A stretch of DNA of 64,000 nt from positions 1-64,000 of the forward strand of contig JAJVIG010000028.1 of the NCBI GenBank assembly GCA_022072145.1, given 5' to 3'. The notes under the pieces are model-generated. The model was not told the origin of the DNA. It worked only from the letters and a program-made list of their open reading frames with translations, and ran no database searches. Position 1 is the stretch's first letter, and each line of letters begins with the position of its first letter. A program made the translations under genes and the position numbers. Source of the stretch: Pseudomonadales bacterium. GTDB lineage: Bacteria > Pseudomonadota > Gammaproteobacteria > Pseudomonadales > UBA5518. Below, in pieces: positions 17,615-27,380 of this stretch.

Positions 17615-19305
17615 TGCAGGACGCCCGCGACACCGAGTTCGCCCGCGAGCCGGTCACTCCGCAGCGGCTGCAGCCGGCGCGCCACTTCGCAGCGAACTAC
17701 GCCGGCGAGCACGTCGCGGGCACCGAGTTCGTGATCGGCGCGATGTTCGTCGCCTGGGGAGTTTCCACCGCCGACATCCTGTGGGGGCTGCTGTGGGGCA
17801 ACCTGCTCGCGGTGCTCAGCTGGGGGCTGGTGTGCGCGCCGATCGCGGTGCAGACACGCCTCACGCTCTACGCCTACCTCGAGCGCATCGCCGGTCCGGC
17901 GACGATCCGCGTCTACAGCGTGGTGAACGGGGTGCTGTTCTGCGTTCTCGCCGGCACGATGATCACGGTGTCCGCCTCCGCGGTGCGCATCCCGTTCGGC
18001 ATCGCCCCCGAGGTCGGCTGGTACCCGGGCAGTGCGGCCTTCGTGGCGCTGGTACTTGCCGTCGGCGCGGTCGTGGTGTGGATCGCGGCGCGCGGCTTTC
18101 GTGGCGTGGCGCGTTTCGCCGAGGTCTGCGCGCCGTGGATGGTGCTGATGTTCGTCGTCGGCGCTCTCGCGATGCTGCCAGAGCTGGCCGAACGTACCGA
18201 AGGCGTGGGTCGCATCCGGGGCCTCGAGGACCTGCGCCGGATCGCGGACCGCTGGATCTGGGCGGGTGGCGGCGACGGCGCGCTGGGCGCGTGGCACGTG
18301 GCCGCATTCGCGTGGATCTGCAATCTCGCGATGCACGGTGGCTTGTCGGACATGAGCGTGCTGCGTTTCGCGCGCCGTTCATCGTACGGATTCCTGTCGG
18401 TGCTCGGCATGTTCATCGGCCATTACCTCGCGTGGCTCTGCGCCGGCGTCATGGGTGCCGCCGCGGCAGTGACGCTGGCGACGGGAATCCAGGCGCTCGA
18501 TCCGGGCGCGGTCGCGTACCAGGCGCTCGGAGCCAGCGGAATCGTCGCCGTGATCGTCGCCGGCTGGACCACGGCGAATCCGACGATCTATCGCGCCGGA
18601 CTCGCATTCCAGTCGTTGAATCCGCGGTGGGATCGCACCCGCGTCACCGTGGTCACCGGCGCGGCGACGAGTGTGATCGCCTGCTTTCCGTTCGTGTTCA
18701 GCCGTCTGATGGACTTCGTCGGCATCATGGGGCTCACGCTGGCGCCGATCGGCGCGGTGATCGTCGCCGAGCACTGGTTGTTCCCGCGCATCGGGCTCAC
18801 GCGCTACTGGTCGCATTATGCGGGGCAGCGTGCCAACGTCCCGGCGCTCGTCGCGTGGGCGTCCTCGCTGGCCTTCGCTGCCGTGCTGTTTGCCGGCGGG
18901 GCGCTGCATCTGTTCTTCCTGCTGGTTCCGACCTGGCTCTTCGCCACGCTGGTGTACGTGCTGCTCGCGGCACGCGCCGGTGCGCGGCCGCCGTACGCCG
19001 CTGCGCAGCGTCACGAGGACGCCGAGCACGCGCGGCGCGAGCGCGAGCATGCGTACCTGCGCGCGGCGCATGCGGAACGCAACGGTCATGCGGAAGGCAG
19101 CCCACGAACCATGCGCCATCGGATCGCGCGCGCGGTCGCCTTGCTCTCGCTGGCGGTCTGTGCGGCCGGCGGTGTCGCGGTGTTCGCCGGTGCGCTGGAA
19201 CTCGCGACGCTGCGCGCGTGGCTGATCGCGCCGACGCTACTCCATTTCGTCGCAGCGGCGGTGTGGATGCTCGAGAAGGAGCACCGCGAGGCCGCGCGGG
19301 CATGA
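17614..19305 (+). CDS. NCS1-family (purine/cytosine permease-like) transporter
   Basis: A 563-residue inner-membrane protein with about 12 to 14 hydrophobic segments. The signature NYAGEHVAGTEFVIGAMFVAWGV, the GLLWGNLLAVLSW helix and the WTTANPTIYRAGLAF helix are typical of the nucleobase:cation symporter-1 family. A charged, His- and Arg-rich linker of about 50 residues separates the last two helices from the core, making the protein longer than usual. It starts one base into the regulator stop codon, so it is in the rhamnose regulon. That location suggests it carries rhamnose or a rhamnoside rather than a nucleobase. This is inference, as the family is known for bases, hydantoins and vitamins. 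Confidence 0.78.
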   Translation: MQDARDTEFAREPVTPQRLQPARHFAANYAGEHVAGTEFVIGAMFVAWGVSTADILWGLLWGNLLAVLSWGLVCAPIAVQTRLTLYAYLERIAGPATIRVYSVVNGVLFCVLAGTMITVSASAVRIPFGIAPEVGWYPGSAAFVALVLAVGAVVVWIAARGFRGVARFAEVCAPWMVLMFVVGALAMLPELAERTEGVGRIRGLEDLRRIADRWIWAGGGDGALGAWHVAAFAWICNLAMHGGLSDMSVLRFARRSSYGFLSVLGMFIGHYLAWLCAGVMGAAAAVTLATGIQALDPGAVAYQALGASGIVAVIVAGWTTANPTIYRAGLAFQSLNPRWDRTRVTVVTGAATSVIACFPFVFSRLMDFVGIMGLTLAPIGAVIVAEHWLFPRIGLTRYWSHYAGQRANVPALVAWASSLAFAAVLFAGGALHLFFLLVPTWLFATLVYVLLAARAGARPPYAAAQRHEDAEHARREREHAYLRAAHAERNGHAEGSPRTMRHRIARAVALLSLAVCAAGGVAVFAGALELATLRAWLIAPTLLHFVAAAVWMLEKEHREAARA

Positions 19306-19421
19306 ACCCCGCGGGATGCGGGCGAGTGGACGAATTGCGCGTGCAGGGACGAAGGCGTACCGTGATAAACGTATTTATAAGGTAATGGCTGTTACAAGCC
19401 ACTAATAAAGGGAGACAGACC
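19306..19421 (+). promoter_or_regulatory. Upstream region of the TonB-dependent receptor
   Basis: A 116-bp gap that turns AT-rich in its second half. It contains the palindrome ATAAACGTATTTAT (19365-19378) and a TTTATAAGG segment. A promoter is likely here because outer-membrane receptors are usually separately controlled. Exact elements are not certain. AAGGGAGA precedes the receptor ATG. Confidence 0.35.
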
Positions 19422-21923
19422 ATGAATACACACTCCACCCAGCTGCGCGCCGCCGGCTTCGTGCCATCCCCGACCCGTGGTCCGTCCGTGGGGCGGGCCT
19501 CGCTGTTCCTCGCGGTCGCCACGGCGCTCGGAGTTGCGCAGCCGGTGCTGGCGCAATCGCCGGACGGCGGCGAGGCGCTCGAAGAGATCGTCGTCACCGC
19601 GACACGGCGTGCGCAGAACCTGCAGGAAGTCGCGCTGTCGGTGACCGCGTTGACCGGGCAGCAACTCGATGAACTCAAGCTGTTCGAGTTCGACGATTTC
19701 GCGGCCGTGACGCCGGGCCTGGCGATGACCAGCAGCGCGCGCGAACCGGGCGTGATCGCGGTGCGCGGCATCGGTTTCGCGCCCAACTCTTCCGCGCCGC
19801 CCTCGGTCGACGTCTACATCAACGAACTCCCGGTCAACGCCGTCTACGCATTCAACAGCCTGTTCGACATCCAGCAGATGGAATTGCTGCGCGGCCCGCA
19901 GGGCACGCTGCGCGGGCGTCCGGCGCCGGCCGGCGCGGTCACGGTGACCACACGGCGCCCGGACCTGAACGACGTCGGTGGCAGCGTGTCGGCCTCCTTC
20001 TCGGACGCGGATGCGCAGAACTACCAGGCGGCGCTGAACGTGCCGCTGGTGCAGGACAGGCTGGCGCTGCGCGTGGCAGGCATCAGGAACGTCAACGAGG
20101 GTGCGGGCGGCAGAACGCTGTCCGGAGAGGAACCGGAAGTGAAGGACGAGGGACTGCGCGCGACCGTGCTGTTCGAACCCGTCGAGAGCCTGAGCTTCCT
20201 GTTCACGCATCACTACATGGAACGCGATGTCGAGCGCATCGGCTTCGTGCAGGGGCCGGGCGCCGGCTACAACGGTCCGGCGCTGGAGGCCAGCGATCGC
20301 CGCAGCGTCGAGGAAATGGTGGGCACCAACGACCAGGAGATCGCGTTCACCTCGCTGCAGGCGAGTTGGGAAGGTGCCGGCCACCGGGTGGTCTATATCG
20401 GCGGTTACCAGGACCTGAAGAACAACTTCGACAGCGACCTCGACGGTGCCAACGCAATCACCGACTACGTGTCCCTGCAGCAGGTGCGCACCGACTTCGA
20501 GGTCACCACCCACGAGCTGCGGCTCGAGTCCGCCGGCGACCGCCGCGTGGACTACAACCTCGGGCTCTGGTACAGCGACACCGAGACCGATACCCGCGTG
20601 CACCAGTTCGCCGAACTCGCGGGTGCCTTCGGGATCCCGGCGGTGCCGAGCGGCCCCGCGGTGCCGGACTATCTGCTCGGGCTCGACATCCGCATTCCCA
20701 CCGGCGCCGAGAACAAGGCGGTGTTCGGGCACCTCGACTTTCATGTGAACGACCGGCTCGATATCGGCGTCGGTGCGCGCTACCTCGAGGAGACGAGCGA
20801 TCGTTCCGAGACCTTTGTTTACGCTCCGTTCCTGAATCCGGCGCCGATCGCCCCGGGCGTGCCGCTCGACAACCTGTTGCCGGGGCTCTGTCCCACCCTG
20901 CTGAATGAATCGTTTGCACCCGAGCCCGCGGGGCCCGGCTCGGAGTGGGTGCGCGAGTTCTACACCGGCTACTGCGATATCCGCATCGCGTTGCCGTCGA
21001 CGTTCACGCCGGCCGGAGACAAGTTCGAGGAATGGGTGTACGACGCCTCGGTGAAGTACCGGGTGAGCGAGGACCTGATGCTCTATTTCACCGCCGCGCA
21101 CTCGTGGCGGCCGCCGGGCGTCACGGTGGGCATCACGGCGGATGTGCCCGACGATCTGGTATTCGGCGCGCCGGAGGAATCCGATGCCTTCGAACTCGGC
21201 ATCAAGTCCGAGTGGCTGGATCGCCGGCTGCGTTTCAATGCGGCGCTGTTCTACCAGAAGTTCGATGGCTTCATCGGTCGCTTCGAGGACGTGCCGTACC
21301 TGAATACGGCCACCTCGGCGGTGGACGAGGGCGGCTTTACCTACAACGCCGATGCGATCGCCTACGGCCTCGAGGCCGATGTGTTCTGGATGATCACGCC
21401 GGACTGGACCGCGCAGTTCATGTTCAGCACGCAGAAGGGGGAATACGACGACGCCGAGGTGCCGTGCCGCGATTCGGACTTCGACGGTGTTCCCGACAAC
21501 GGGGCCAATCCGCCCGCGTCTGCATGGCCGAAGGGAACCGTGGTGGCCTTCTGCGGCTCCGACGACGCGATCTCGAACCTGCCGGAGTGGAACGCGACGC
21601 TGCAGTCGGAGTACGTGATCCCGCGTGACGCGCTCGAGTACTACCTGCGCGGACTGCTGAACTACCAGCCCGACAACGACAACTTCAGCAGCGGCTTCGA
21701 GCGCAAGGCGTACACCATGCTGAACCTGTACGCGGGTGTGCGCAGCAGCGACGGCGTCTGGGACGTGACGTTGTGGGCGAAGAACGCACTCGATTCGGAC
21801 CGCGTGCTGCAGCTCGACTCCGAAGGGGTGGTGGCCGGCTTCGCGTCGGGCTACCGCGGCGTCTCGGTGCTGCCGGAGCGCGAGCTCGGGCTCAGCGTCC
21901 GCTACGCGTTCGGCGGCGGTTGA
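19422..21923 (+). CDS. TonB-dependent outer-membrane receptor
   Basis: An 833-residue receptor. It has a signal peptide ending near LAQ (residue 45), a TonB box EEIVVTATRR (54-63), a plug domain with GVIAVRGIGFAPNSSAPPSV, QQMELLRGPQGTLRGRPAPA and GAVTVTTRRP, and a 22-strand barrel ending in an aromatic C-terminal region (LGLSVRYAFGGG). It resembles the IroN/CirA-like receptors of oligotrophic proteobacteria that import complex organics using TonB energy. Placed between the rhamnose transporter and two glycosidases, it probably takes up a rhamnose-bearing glycoside. The substrate is inference. Confidence 0.9.
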   Translation: MNTHSTQLRAAGFVPSPTRGPSVGRASLFLAVATALGVAQPVLAQSPDGGEALEEIVVTATRRAQNLQEVALSVTALTGQQLDELKLFEFDDFAAVTPGLAMTSSAREPGVIAVRGIGFAPNSSAPPSVDVYINELPVNAVYAFNSLFDIQQMELLRGPQGTLRGRPAPAGAVTVTTRRPDLNDVGGSVSASFSDADAQNYQAALNVPLVQDRLALRVAGIRNVNEGAGGRTLSGEEPEVKDEGLRATVLFEPVESLSFLFTHHYMERDVERIGFVQGPGAGYNGPALEASDRRSVEEMVGTNDQEIAFTSLQASWEGAGHRVVYIGGYQDLKNNFDSDLDGANAITDYVSLQQVRTDFEVTTHELRLESAGDRRVDYNLGLWYSDTETDTRVHQFAELAGAFGIPAVPSGPAVPDYLLGLDIRIPTGAENKAVFGHLDFHVNDRLDIGVGARYLEETSDRSETFVYAPFLNPAPIAPGVPLDNLLPGLCPTLLNESFAPEPAGPGSEWVREFYTGYCDIRIALPSTFTPAGDKFEEWVYDASVKYRVSEDLMLYFTAAHSWRPPGVTVGITADVPDDLVFGAPEESDAFELGIKSEWLDRRLRFNAALFYQKFDGFIGRFEDVPYLNTATSAVDEGGFTYNADAIAYGLEADVFWMITPDWTAQFMFSTQKGEYDDAEVPCRDSDFDGVPDNGANPPASAWPKGTVVAFCGSDDAISNLPEWNATLQSEYVIPRDALEYYLRGLLNYQPDNDNFSSGFERKAYTMLNLYAGVRSSDGVWDVTLWAKNALDSDRVLQLDSEGVVAGFASGYRGVSVLPERELGLSVRYAFGGG

Positions 21924-21963
21924 GCTGCGATGACCGGTGAAAGCAGGGAAGGAGCATCACGGC

Positions 21964-23709
21964 ATGTACGGTAGGCGGTCGAGGCATCCATTGCGTGGCG
22001 TGATCTCCGGTGCGCTGCGACTGTCCTGCGTCGCGGCGCTGTCGTGCGTGCTGGCGGCGCTCCCCGCACTCGGCGGGGAGCGCCTGGCGCGGCTCGACCA
22101 GCACGGCCGTTGGCTGCTCGATCCGCAGGGGCGGGTCGTGATGCTGCGTGGCGGCAACCTGCAACTGCCCGGACACGCCCACCCGAAGCGGCACGCGGGC
22201 AGCCCGAATGCCGACACGCCGCGACAGCTCGCCGCCCAGGGGTTCAACGCGGTTCGCCTGGTGCTGTTCTTCGACCGGCTGATGCCTGAGCCGGGGGAGG
22301 TGGATTCCGCTTACCTGGAGGAGATCGGCCGCGCGGTGGCGGCGTACCGTGAGGCCGGGGTGTACGTGCTGCTCGACGTGCACCAGGACGAGTACGGCCC
22401 GGCGGTCGGGGTGCGCGGTATGCCGGCGTGGGCCACCTTCGCCGACGGGCACGAGCCGCAGCGCCGGCCGTTTCCGGCCGGGTATTTCGCCGACCCCGCG
22501 ATCCACGCCGCCTTCGACAATTTCTGGCGCAACCACCCGGTCCCCGGCAGCGGCAAGGGGGTGCAGGACCTCTACATCGACGGCCTCGTCGCACTCGCCG
22601 CACGCTTTCGCGACGAGACCGCGGTGTTCGGCATCGACGTGATGAACGAACCGTTCCCGGGCTCGCGCTGCAACCAGCCCGATCCGGTGAGCTCGCACTG
22701 TCCGGAACTCGAACAGGAGTTGCTCGCGCCGTTCTACGCGCGCGCCGGTGACGCGATCGCCGCGGCGGCGCCGCAGACGATCGTGTTCGTCGAGCCGTTC
22801 ATGCTGCAGGGTGCGCTCGGCATCCCGATCGCGACACCGCCGCCCGGCGAGCGCGCGAAGCGCGGCCTGTCGTTCCACCAGTACGGCACCTTCGCCGAGA
22901 TACGCAAGCGCGGCAACGACTACCTGATGCAGCGTGCGCTGGAGATCGGTGCCGCGCCGCTGAACACCGAGTGGGGCTTCACCAACGACCCTGCGGTGTG
23001 GGCCGCGCAAGCCGGGGAGTTCGACGCCTTGCTGATCCCGTGGCTCGCGTGGGCGCGCGGCGACTTCGCGCCGATCGTCGATCCGCGTCTGCCGCCCTCC
23101 GGCAACGACAATCGCGAGGCGACACTGCGCGCACTCGCGCGCCCCTATCCGCGCGCCACCGCCGGTACGCCGGTCTCGCTCGCTTTCGACGGCGCGAGCG
23201 GAACGCTGGAATACCGCTATGTACCGATCGCCCCCGGTGACAGGCCGCTTGCCGGCGACACCGAGATCGTGCTGCCGCCGGCCAACTTCCCGTCCGGCGG
23301 TTCGGTCGAGGTGGCGAACGCGCGTGTATTGTCGGCGCCGGGTGCGCCGCTGCTTCGTATAGCGGCGGACGCCGGAGCGGCCGAGGTGCGGGTGCGCGTG
23401 GTACGCACCGGCGTGCTGCCCGAGCTGCCGCCGATCGTCGCCACCGTGGATCCGTACGCACACCTCGCGAGCGGCAAGCCGGCGCCCGCAGCGCGCGACG
23501 GTGCGTTGTCGACGAACTCGCTGGTCGGGGATCTGCTGCGCGATCCGCGCTCGCGCGCGATCCTCGAGCGCGAGGTGCCCGCGCTGGTGTCCTCGCCGCA
23601 GATCGGGATGGGCTCGCAGATGTCGCTGCGTGCGATGCAGCCCTTCGTGCCCGAGCTGCTCGACGACGCGGTGCTCGAGCGGATCGAGCGGGCGCTGCTG
23701 GCACTCTAG
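21964..23709 (+). CDS. GH5-type glycoside hydrolase (endoglycoceramidase-like), secreted
   Basis: A 581-residue protein with a signal peptide (cleavage near residue 38). The GH5 barrel shows NLQLPGHAH, GFNAVRLVLFFDRL, VYVLLDVHQDEYG, the acid/base Glu229 in DVMNEPF, SFHQYG and the nucleophile Glu336 in NTEWGF. This pattern is closest to the endoglycoceramidase-like branch, which cleaves glycosides with bulky aglycones. A beta-rich region follows (about 390-490). A terminal 65-residue helical module (STNSLVGDLLRDPRSRAIL onward) is shared with the secreted hydrolase at 33759. The ATG at 21964 follows GGAAGGAG. Its likely role is trimming a rhamnosylated glycoside with the next gene's product. 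Confidence 0.82.
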   Translation: MYGRRSRHPLRGVISGALRLSCVAALSCVLAALPALGGERLARLDQHGRWLLDPQGRVVMLRGGNLQLPGHAHPKRHAGSPNADTPRQLAAQGFNAVRLVLFFDRLMPEPGEVDSAYLEEIGRAVAAYREAGVYVLLDVHQDEYGPAVGVRGMPAWATFADGHEPQRRPFPAGYFADPAIHAAFDNFWRNHPVPGSGKGVQDLYIDGLVALAARFRDETAVFGIDVMNEPFPGSRCNQPDPVSSHCPELEQELLAPFYARAGDAIAAAAPQTIVFVEPFMLQGALGIPIATPPPGERAKRGLSFHQYGTFAEIRKRGNDYLMQRALEIGAAPLNTEWGFTNDPAVWAAQAGEFDALLIPWLAWARGDFAPIVDPRLPPSGNDNREATLRALARPYPRATAGTPVSLAFDGASGTLEYRYVPIAPGDRPLAGDTEIVLPPANFPSGGSVEVANARVLSAPGAPLLRIAADAGAAEVRVRVVRTGVLPELPPIVATVDPYAHLASGKPAPAARDGALSTNSLVGDLLRDPRSRAILEREVPALVSSPQIGMGSQMSLRAMQPFVPELLDDAVLERIERALLAL

Positions 23710-23771
23710 CCGTCGATGCCTGCCGTGCAGGACGACGGCTGTTCCCGAAACGCGCTGACGGGGGAGAACCG

Positions 23772-26700
23772 ATGCGTATCCTGAAACGGTTCGTGATCGT
23801 GCTGGCGGTGGTGCTGGGGCTGCTGGTCGTCGCGCTCGGCGCGGTCGGTGGCTGGTACATCCACAAGACCACGGACGCGTTCCTCGAGCCACCGCCGGAT
23901 CCCGCCGGCCAGCAGAGTATCGCGAGCTACGCGACCCCTGCGCCCGAATCCCCCGCCGCCGCGCCGCCGCTGGTCCGTGAGTTCGACTGGAACACGATCC
24001 TGGAGCCGCCGAAGTCCGCACGCGCGTGGACGCGCTGGTGGTGGCCGGGCGGCGATGTGGATGCACGGACGGCGGCACGGCAGCTCGACGAACTCGATGC
24101 CGCCGGCTTCGGCGGCGGTGAAGTCCAGCCCTTCCTGAGCGGCATGATCAACATCGACGATCCGGCGACCATGGAGCGCGTCTACGGCTTCGATACCCCG
24201 GCGTATTACGCGACGCTCGACCGCGTGATGTCCGCGGCGGCGGCGCGCGGCTTGCAGCTCGACCTCACGCATTTCAGTGGCTGGCCCGCGGGTGGTCCGG
24301 AGATCAATCTGGAGGACAGCCTGACCGTGATCGCCTACGGGGAGGAGCGGGTTGCGGGCGGCAGGACGGTGAACCTCGATCTGCCGAAGCCGCGCCCCGG
24401 CCCCAGCGAGTACCTGTTCACCGCCATCGAGTTCTCCGGGGCCGATTTCCTGAATTTCCCGGCCGAGCGCGCTCGTCTGCTGAGCGTGGTGGCGGCGCGA
24501 CCGCTGAAGGGCCGTCATGCGTGGAGTCCTTACAATCTCGACGATACCGTGACGCTGGACCCCGATTCGGCCCGGGTGCTCACGGATCGGGTGGAGGACG
24601 GGGTGCTGCGCTGGGACGCACCTGCAGGCGACTGGCAGATCGTCGCGAGCTATCTGCTGCCCTCCGGCGAGGCGCCGATGGGCGCGGCGCAGAAGCCGCA
24701 GGGGTTCGTGGTCGATCACCTGCGCACGCCGCAGGTGCTGGGCCACTACGAGTACGCCTTCGGTGCGCGCACCGGTCTGCCGGCGCATTACGGCACCGCC
24801 TTTCGCGGCGTCTTCAACGACAGCCTGGAGTTTCGCGTCAAGCGCCTGGGGGCCGAGGGCATCCTGCAGGAGTTCCGCTCGCGCCGCGGCTACGATCTGG
24901 AACCGCTGCTGCCCGCCATCTACGTCGAGGGCAAGGACAGCGTCTACTTCAGCGAGATCGTCGGCATCCACGCGGCACCCGAGTTCGCGCTGACGTCGCT
25001 CGACGAGCGCATCCGCCACGACTACCAGAAGACGCTTTCGGATCTGGTGATCGAGCGCTTCGTCGAGAGTTCGGCGACGTGGGCCGCCGAGCGCGGACTC
25101 GTCTCGCGCGGGCAGAGCTACGGCATGGACATCGACATTCTGCGCGCGCTCGGGGCGAACACGATCCCCGAGACCGAGCAGCTCTGGGGTGGCGGATCCA
25201 ACCTGGGGCTCAAGTTCGCCTCGTCCGCCGCGGCGCTCTATGGCCGGCCGTTGGTCGGCGCCGAGTCCTTCGTGTGGATCCAGCGCGACTGGACCACGAC
25301 CGCACGCAAGCTGAAGGTCGCGGTCGACAAGATGCTGCTCGCCGGCGTGAACCATATCGTGTACCACGGCACGCCGTATCCGTGGACGGGGGACGCGTCA
25401 GGGCCGTATGGCGAGGAAGGCTGGACGCCGTTCAGTTCGCCGAAGAACCCGGGCCATTTCTCGTCGATCGCGGGTCCGAACAATCCGGCGCTGTGGCCCG
25501 ACGTGCCGCAGATCAACCGCTACATCGCACGCAGCCAGAACCTGCTGCGGCAGGGGCGCCCCGCGATCGACGTGCTGATCCATTACCCGTTTCTGGGCTT
25601 CCACGGCGCGAACCCGGAAGGCAGCAGCGACGAAATCCTGCTGAACGGTTCGCTGCCCGACGCCGATCCGCCGGCCGAAGTACGCGAGGATCCGGTGCTG
25701 ACCCGGGGCAAGCAACTCGTCGACGCGGTGTTCACCGTGCCGCCCGCGAAGCGCGATGTGCGTGACGAGTGGGTCGAGCGACTGCTGCCACTGCTGCGCG
25801 AACTCGATCGGCGCGGCATTTCCTGGGGCTGGGTCAACGACCACGCGCTGCAGAGCGGGAAGATCGGCCCGCACACGCTGACGGCCTCGGGAGGCAGCTA
25901 CGGTATGTTGTTGCTCCCGGATGTGCCGATGATCGAGCAGCCGACGCTGCGCCGCCTTGCGGAGCTGGCGCAGGCGGGCGTGCCGGTGCTGTTCGCCGGT
26001 GAGCTGCCGGCGCGCCAGCCGGGCTATCTGGATGCCGAAAGCGGCGACACCGAGGTGCGCACGCTGGTGGACGGACTGCTCGCGGCGGGTGCCGAGCGAC
26101 TCGGTGGCGCGCTGGATGCGATCGCCGGACGCATTGCCGAACGCGTCGTCGCTCCGGTGCGCCATCTCGCGCAGGGCTCGATCCGCAGTTACCGGCGCAG
26201 CCTCGGTGACGGCCAGGACATCGTGCTGTTCGCGAACCAGCAGGCGGCGGCCGCGACGCTCGACATCGCGATGGATGCCACCGGGTCTGCGTGGTGGTTC
26301 GATGCGCTCGACGGCGCCGCCTGGCCCGCGCAGACGGTCGATGGCCGGCTGTCGTTGTCGCTGCGGGGCTTCGAGAGCCGTTTCCTGATCCGCGGCGTGC
26401 CGATGCCGCCGACGCTGACGGTGCGCGTCGCCGACAGCGTGCTGAGCGAACGGCCGCGGCGCACGTGGCACCTCGACGCGTGGACGTTCGCCATCGACGG
26501 CGGCGAAGCGCGGCCGGCTGCGTTGCAGGACTGGCGGCAGGATCCGGCGCTGATGCACGCGCGCGGCCCCGGGGTGTACGCGCATCGCTTCGAGCTGGCG
26601 GACCCGGACCCCGCTGCCCGCTATCTGCTCGATGTGGGACTGGTGCAGGGGGCGGCGGCGGTCAGCGTGAACGGCCAGGCGATCGGGCGTGCCAGCGTGC

Positions 26701-26906
26701 CGCCGTTCCTGCTCGAGCTGGGGACGGCGTTGCGTGCCGGTGACAACGAGATCCGGATCGAGGTGCTCGCGCCGCTGCGCAATCATTTCGTCGGCCGGGC
26801 GCTCGCGGGCGACGCGCACTATTCCCACATGACGGGATACGAGCATCGTCTGGCAGCGGCGGGACTGATCGGCCCGGTGAGCATCGTCGAGGTGGAAGGG
26901 CGCTAG
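23772..26906 (+). CDS. GH106-like alpha-L-rhamnosidase
   Basis: A 1044-residue enzyme with an N-terminal membrane-anchor or uncleaved signal helix (residues 7-30). The catalytic part opens with ARAWTRWWWPGGDVD and LDELDAAGFGGGEVQPF, followed by LDLTHFSGWPAGGPEI and GVNHIVYHGTPYPWTG, all characteristic of family GH106 rhamnosidases and related large hydrolases. The C-terminal 150 residues form a beta-sandwich with SVNGQAIGRA and YEHRLAAAGLIGPV. It would release L-rhamnose for the adjacent RhaI-RhaB-RhaEW route. It follows the GH5 gene by 62 bp, with GGGGAG before the ATG. Family placement is confident. The exact linkage and side of the membrane are inferred. Confidence 0.85.
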   Translation: MRILKRFVIVLAVVLGLLVVALGAVGGWYIHKTTDAFLEPPPDPAGQQSIASYATPAPESPAAAPPLVREFDWNTILEPPKSARAWTRWWWPGGDVDARTAARQLDELDAAGFGGGEVQPFLSGMINIDDPATMERVYGFDTPAYYATLDRVMSAAAARGLQLDLTHFSGWPAGGPEINLEDSLTVIAYGEERVAGGRTVNLDLPKPRPGPSEYLFTAIEFSGADFLNFPAERARLLSVVAARPLKGRHAWSPYNLDDTVTLDPDSARVLTDRVEDGVLRWDAPAGDWQIVASYLLPSGEAPMGAAQKPQGFVVDHLRTPQVLGHYEYAFGARTGLPAHYGTAFRGVFNDSLEFRVKRLGAEGILQEFRSRRGYDLEPLLPAIYVEGKDSVYFSEIVGIHAAPEFALTSLDERIRHDYQKTLSDLVIERFVESSATWAAERGLVSRGQSYGMDIDILRALGANTIPETEQLWGGGSNLGLKFASSAAALYGRPLVGAESFVWIQRDWTTTARKLKVAVDKMLLAGVNHIVYHGTPYPWTGDASGPYGEEGWTPFSSPKNPGHFSSIAGPNNPALWPDVPQINRYIARSQNLLRQGRPAIDVLIHYPFLGFHGANPEGSSDEILLNGSLPDADPPAEVREDPVLTRGKQLVDAVFTVPPAKRDVRDEWVERLLPLLRELDRRGISWGWVNDHALQSGKIGPHTLTASGGSYGMLLLPDVPMIEQPTLRRLAELAQAGVPVLFAGELPARQPGYLDAESGDTEVRTLVDGLLAAGAERLGGALDAIAGRIAERVVAPVRHLAQGSIRSYRRSLGDGQDIVLFANQQAAAATLDIAMDATGSAWWFDALDGAAWPAQTVDGRLSLSLRGFESRFLIRGVPMPPTLTVRVADSVLSERPRRTWHLDAWTFAIDGGEARPAALQDWRQDPALMHARGPGVYAHRFELADPDPAARYLLDVGLVQGAAAVSVNGQAIGRASVPPFLLELGTALRAGDNEIRIEVLAPLRNHFVGRALAGDAHYSHMTGYEHRLAAAGLIGPVSIVEVEGR

Positions 26907-26957
26907 CGCGCGTTCGCTGGCGACCACACCGATCCGAAGTTCGAGGAGTAACGACAC

Positions 26958-27380
26958 ATGGCAGATATTCGCCCATCCGGCGCCACCCGCGACGCGCAGT
27001 ACGGCTTCAGCAAGATTTTCGTGCACGATCTGGAGGGAATGGCCGGGTTCTACGAGGAGGTCTTCGGTCTGGTCCGTTTCGACCGGCACCAGGACGTCAT
27101 GCTCGGGCGCCGGATCGACGAGATCACGTTCCAGGCCACCTGCCCCGGTGGCAGTTCGCTGACGCTGATCAAGTATCTGGATTCCACCGCGCCGACGGTC
27201 GGCGAGTCGGTGCAGGGTTTCATCACCACCGATATCGACGCTCTCGCGCGGCGCGCCGAGGCGGCCGGCGGCATGCTGGCCGAGCCGATCCGTCGCGTCG
27301 AGTCGCACCGGCTCAGTTGCGCGTTCGTGCTCGATCCGGAGGGGCATGTGAACGAGGTCGTCCAGCTCGACGCCGGCTGA
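26958..27380 (+). CDS. VOC-family (glyoxalase/dioxygenase-like) protein
   Basis: A 140-residue protein with the paired beta-alpha-beta-beta-beta units of the vicinal-oxygen-chelate superfamily: FSKIFVHDLEGMAGFYEEVF and ITTDIDALARRAEAAGG, ending FVLDPEGHVNEVVQ, where a Glu-type metal ligand is expected. Single-module VOC proteins are metal-dependent lyases, dioxygenases or isomerases, and no specific reaction can be given. GAGGAG lies upstream of the ATG. It follows the rhamnosidase gene by 51 bp and may be the end of that operon or the start of the next. Confidence 0.75.
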   Translation: MADIRPSGATRDAQYGFSKIFVHDLEGMAGFYEEVFGLVRFDRHQDVMLGRRIDEITFQATCPGGSSLTLIKYLDSTAPTVGESVQGFITTDIDALARRAEAAGGMLAEPIRRVESHRLSCAFVLDPEGHVNEVVQLDAG

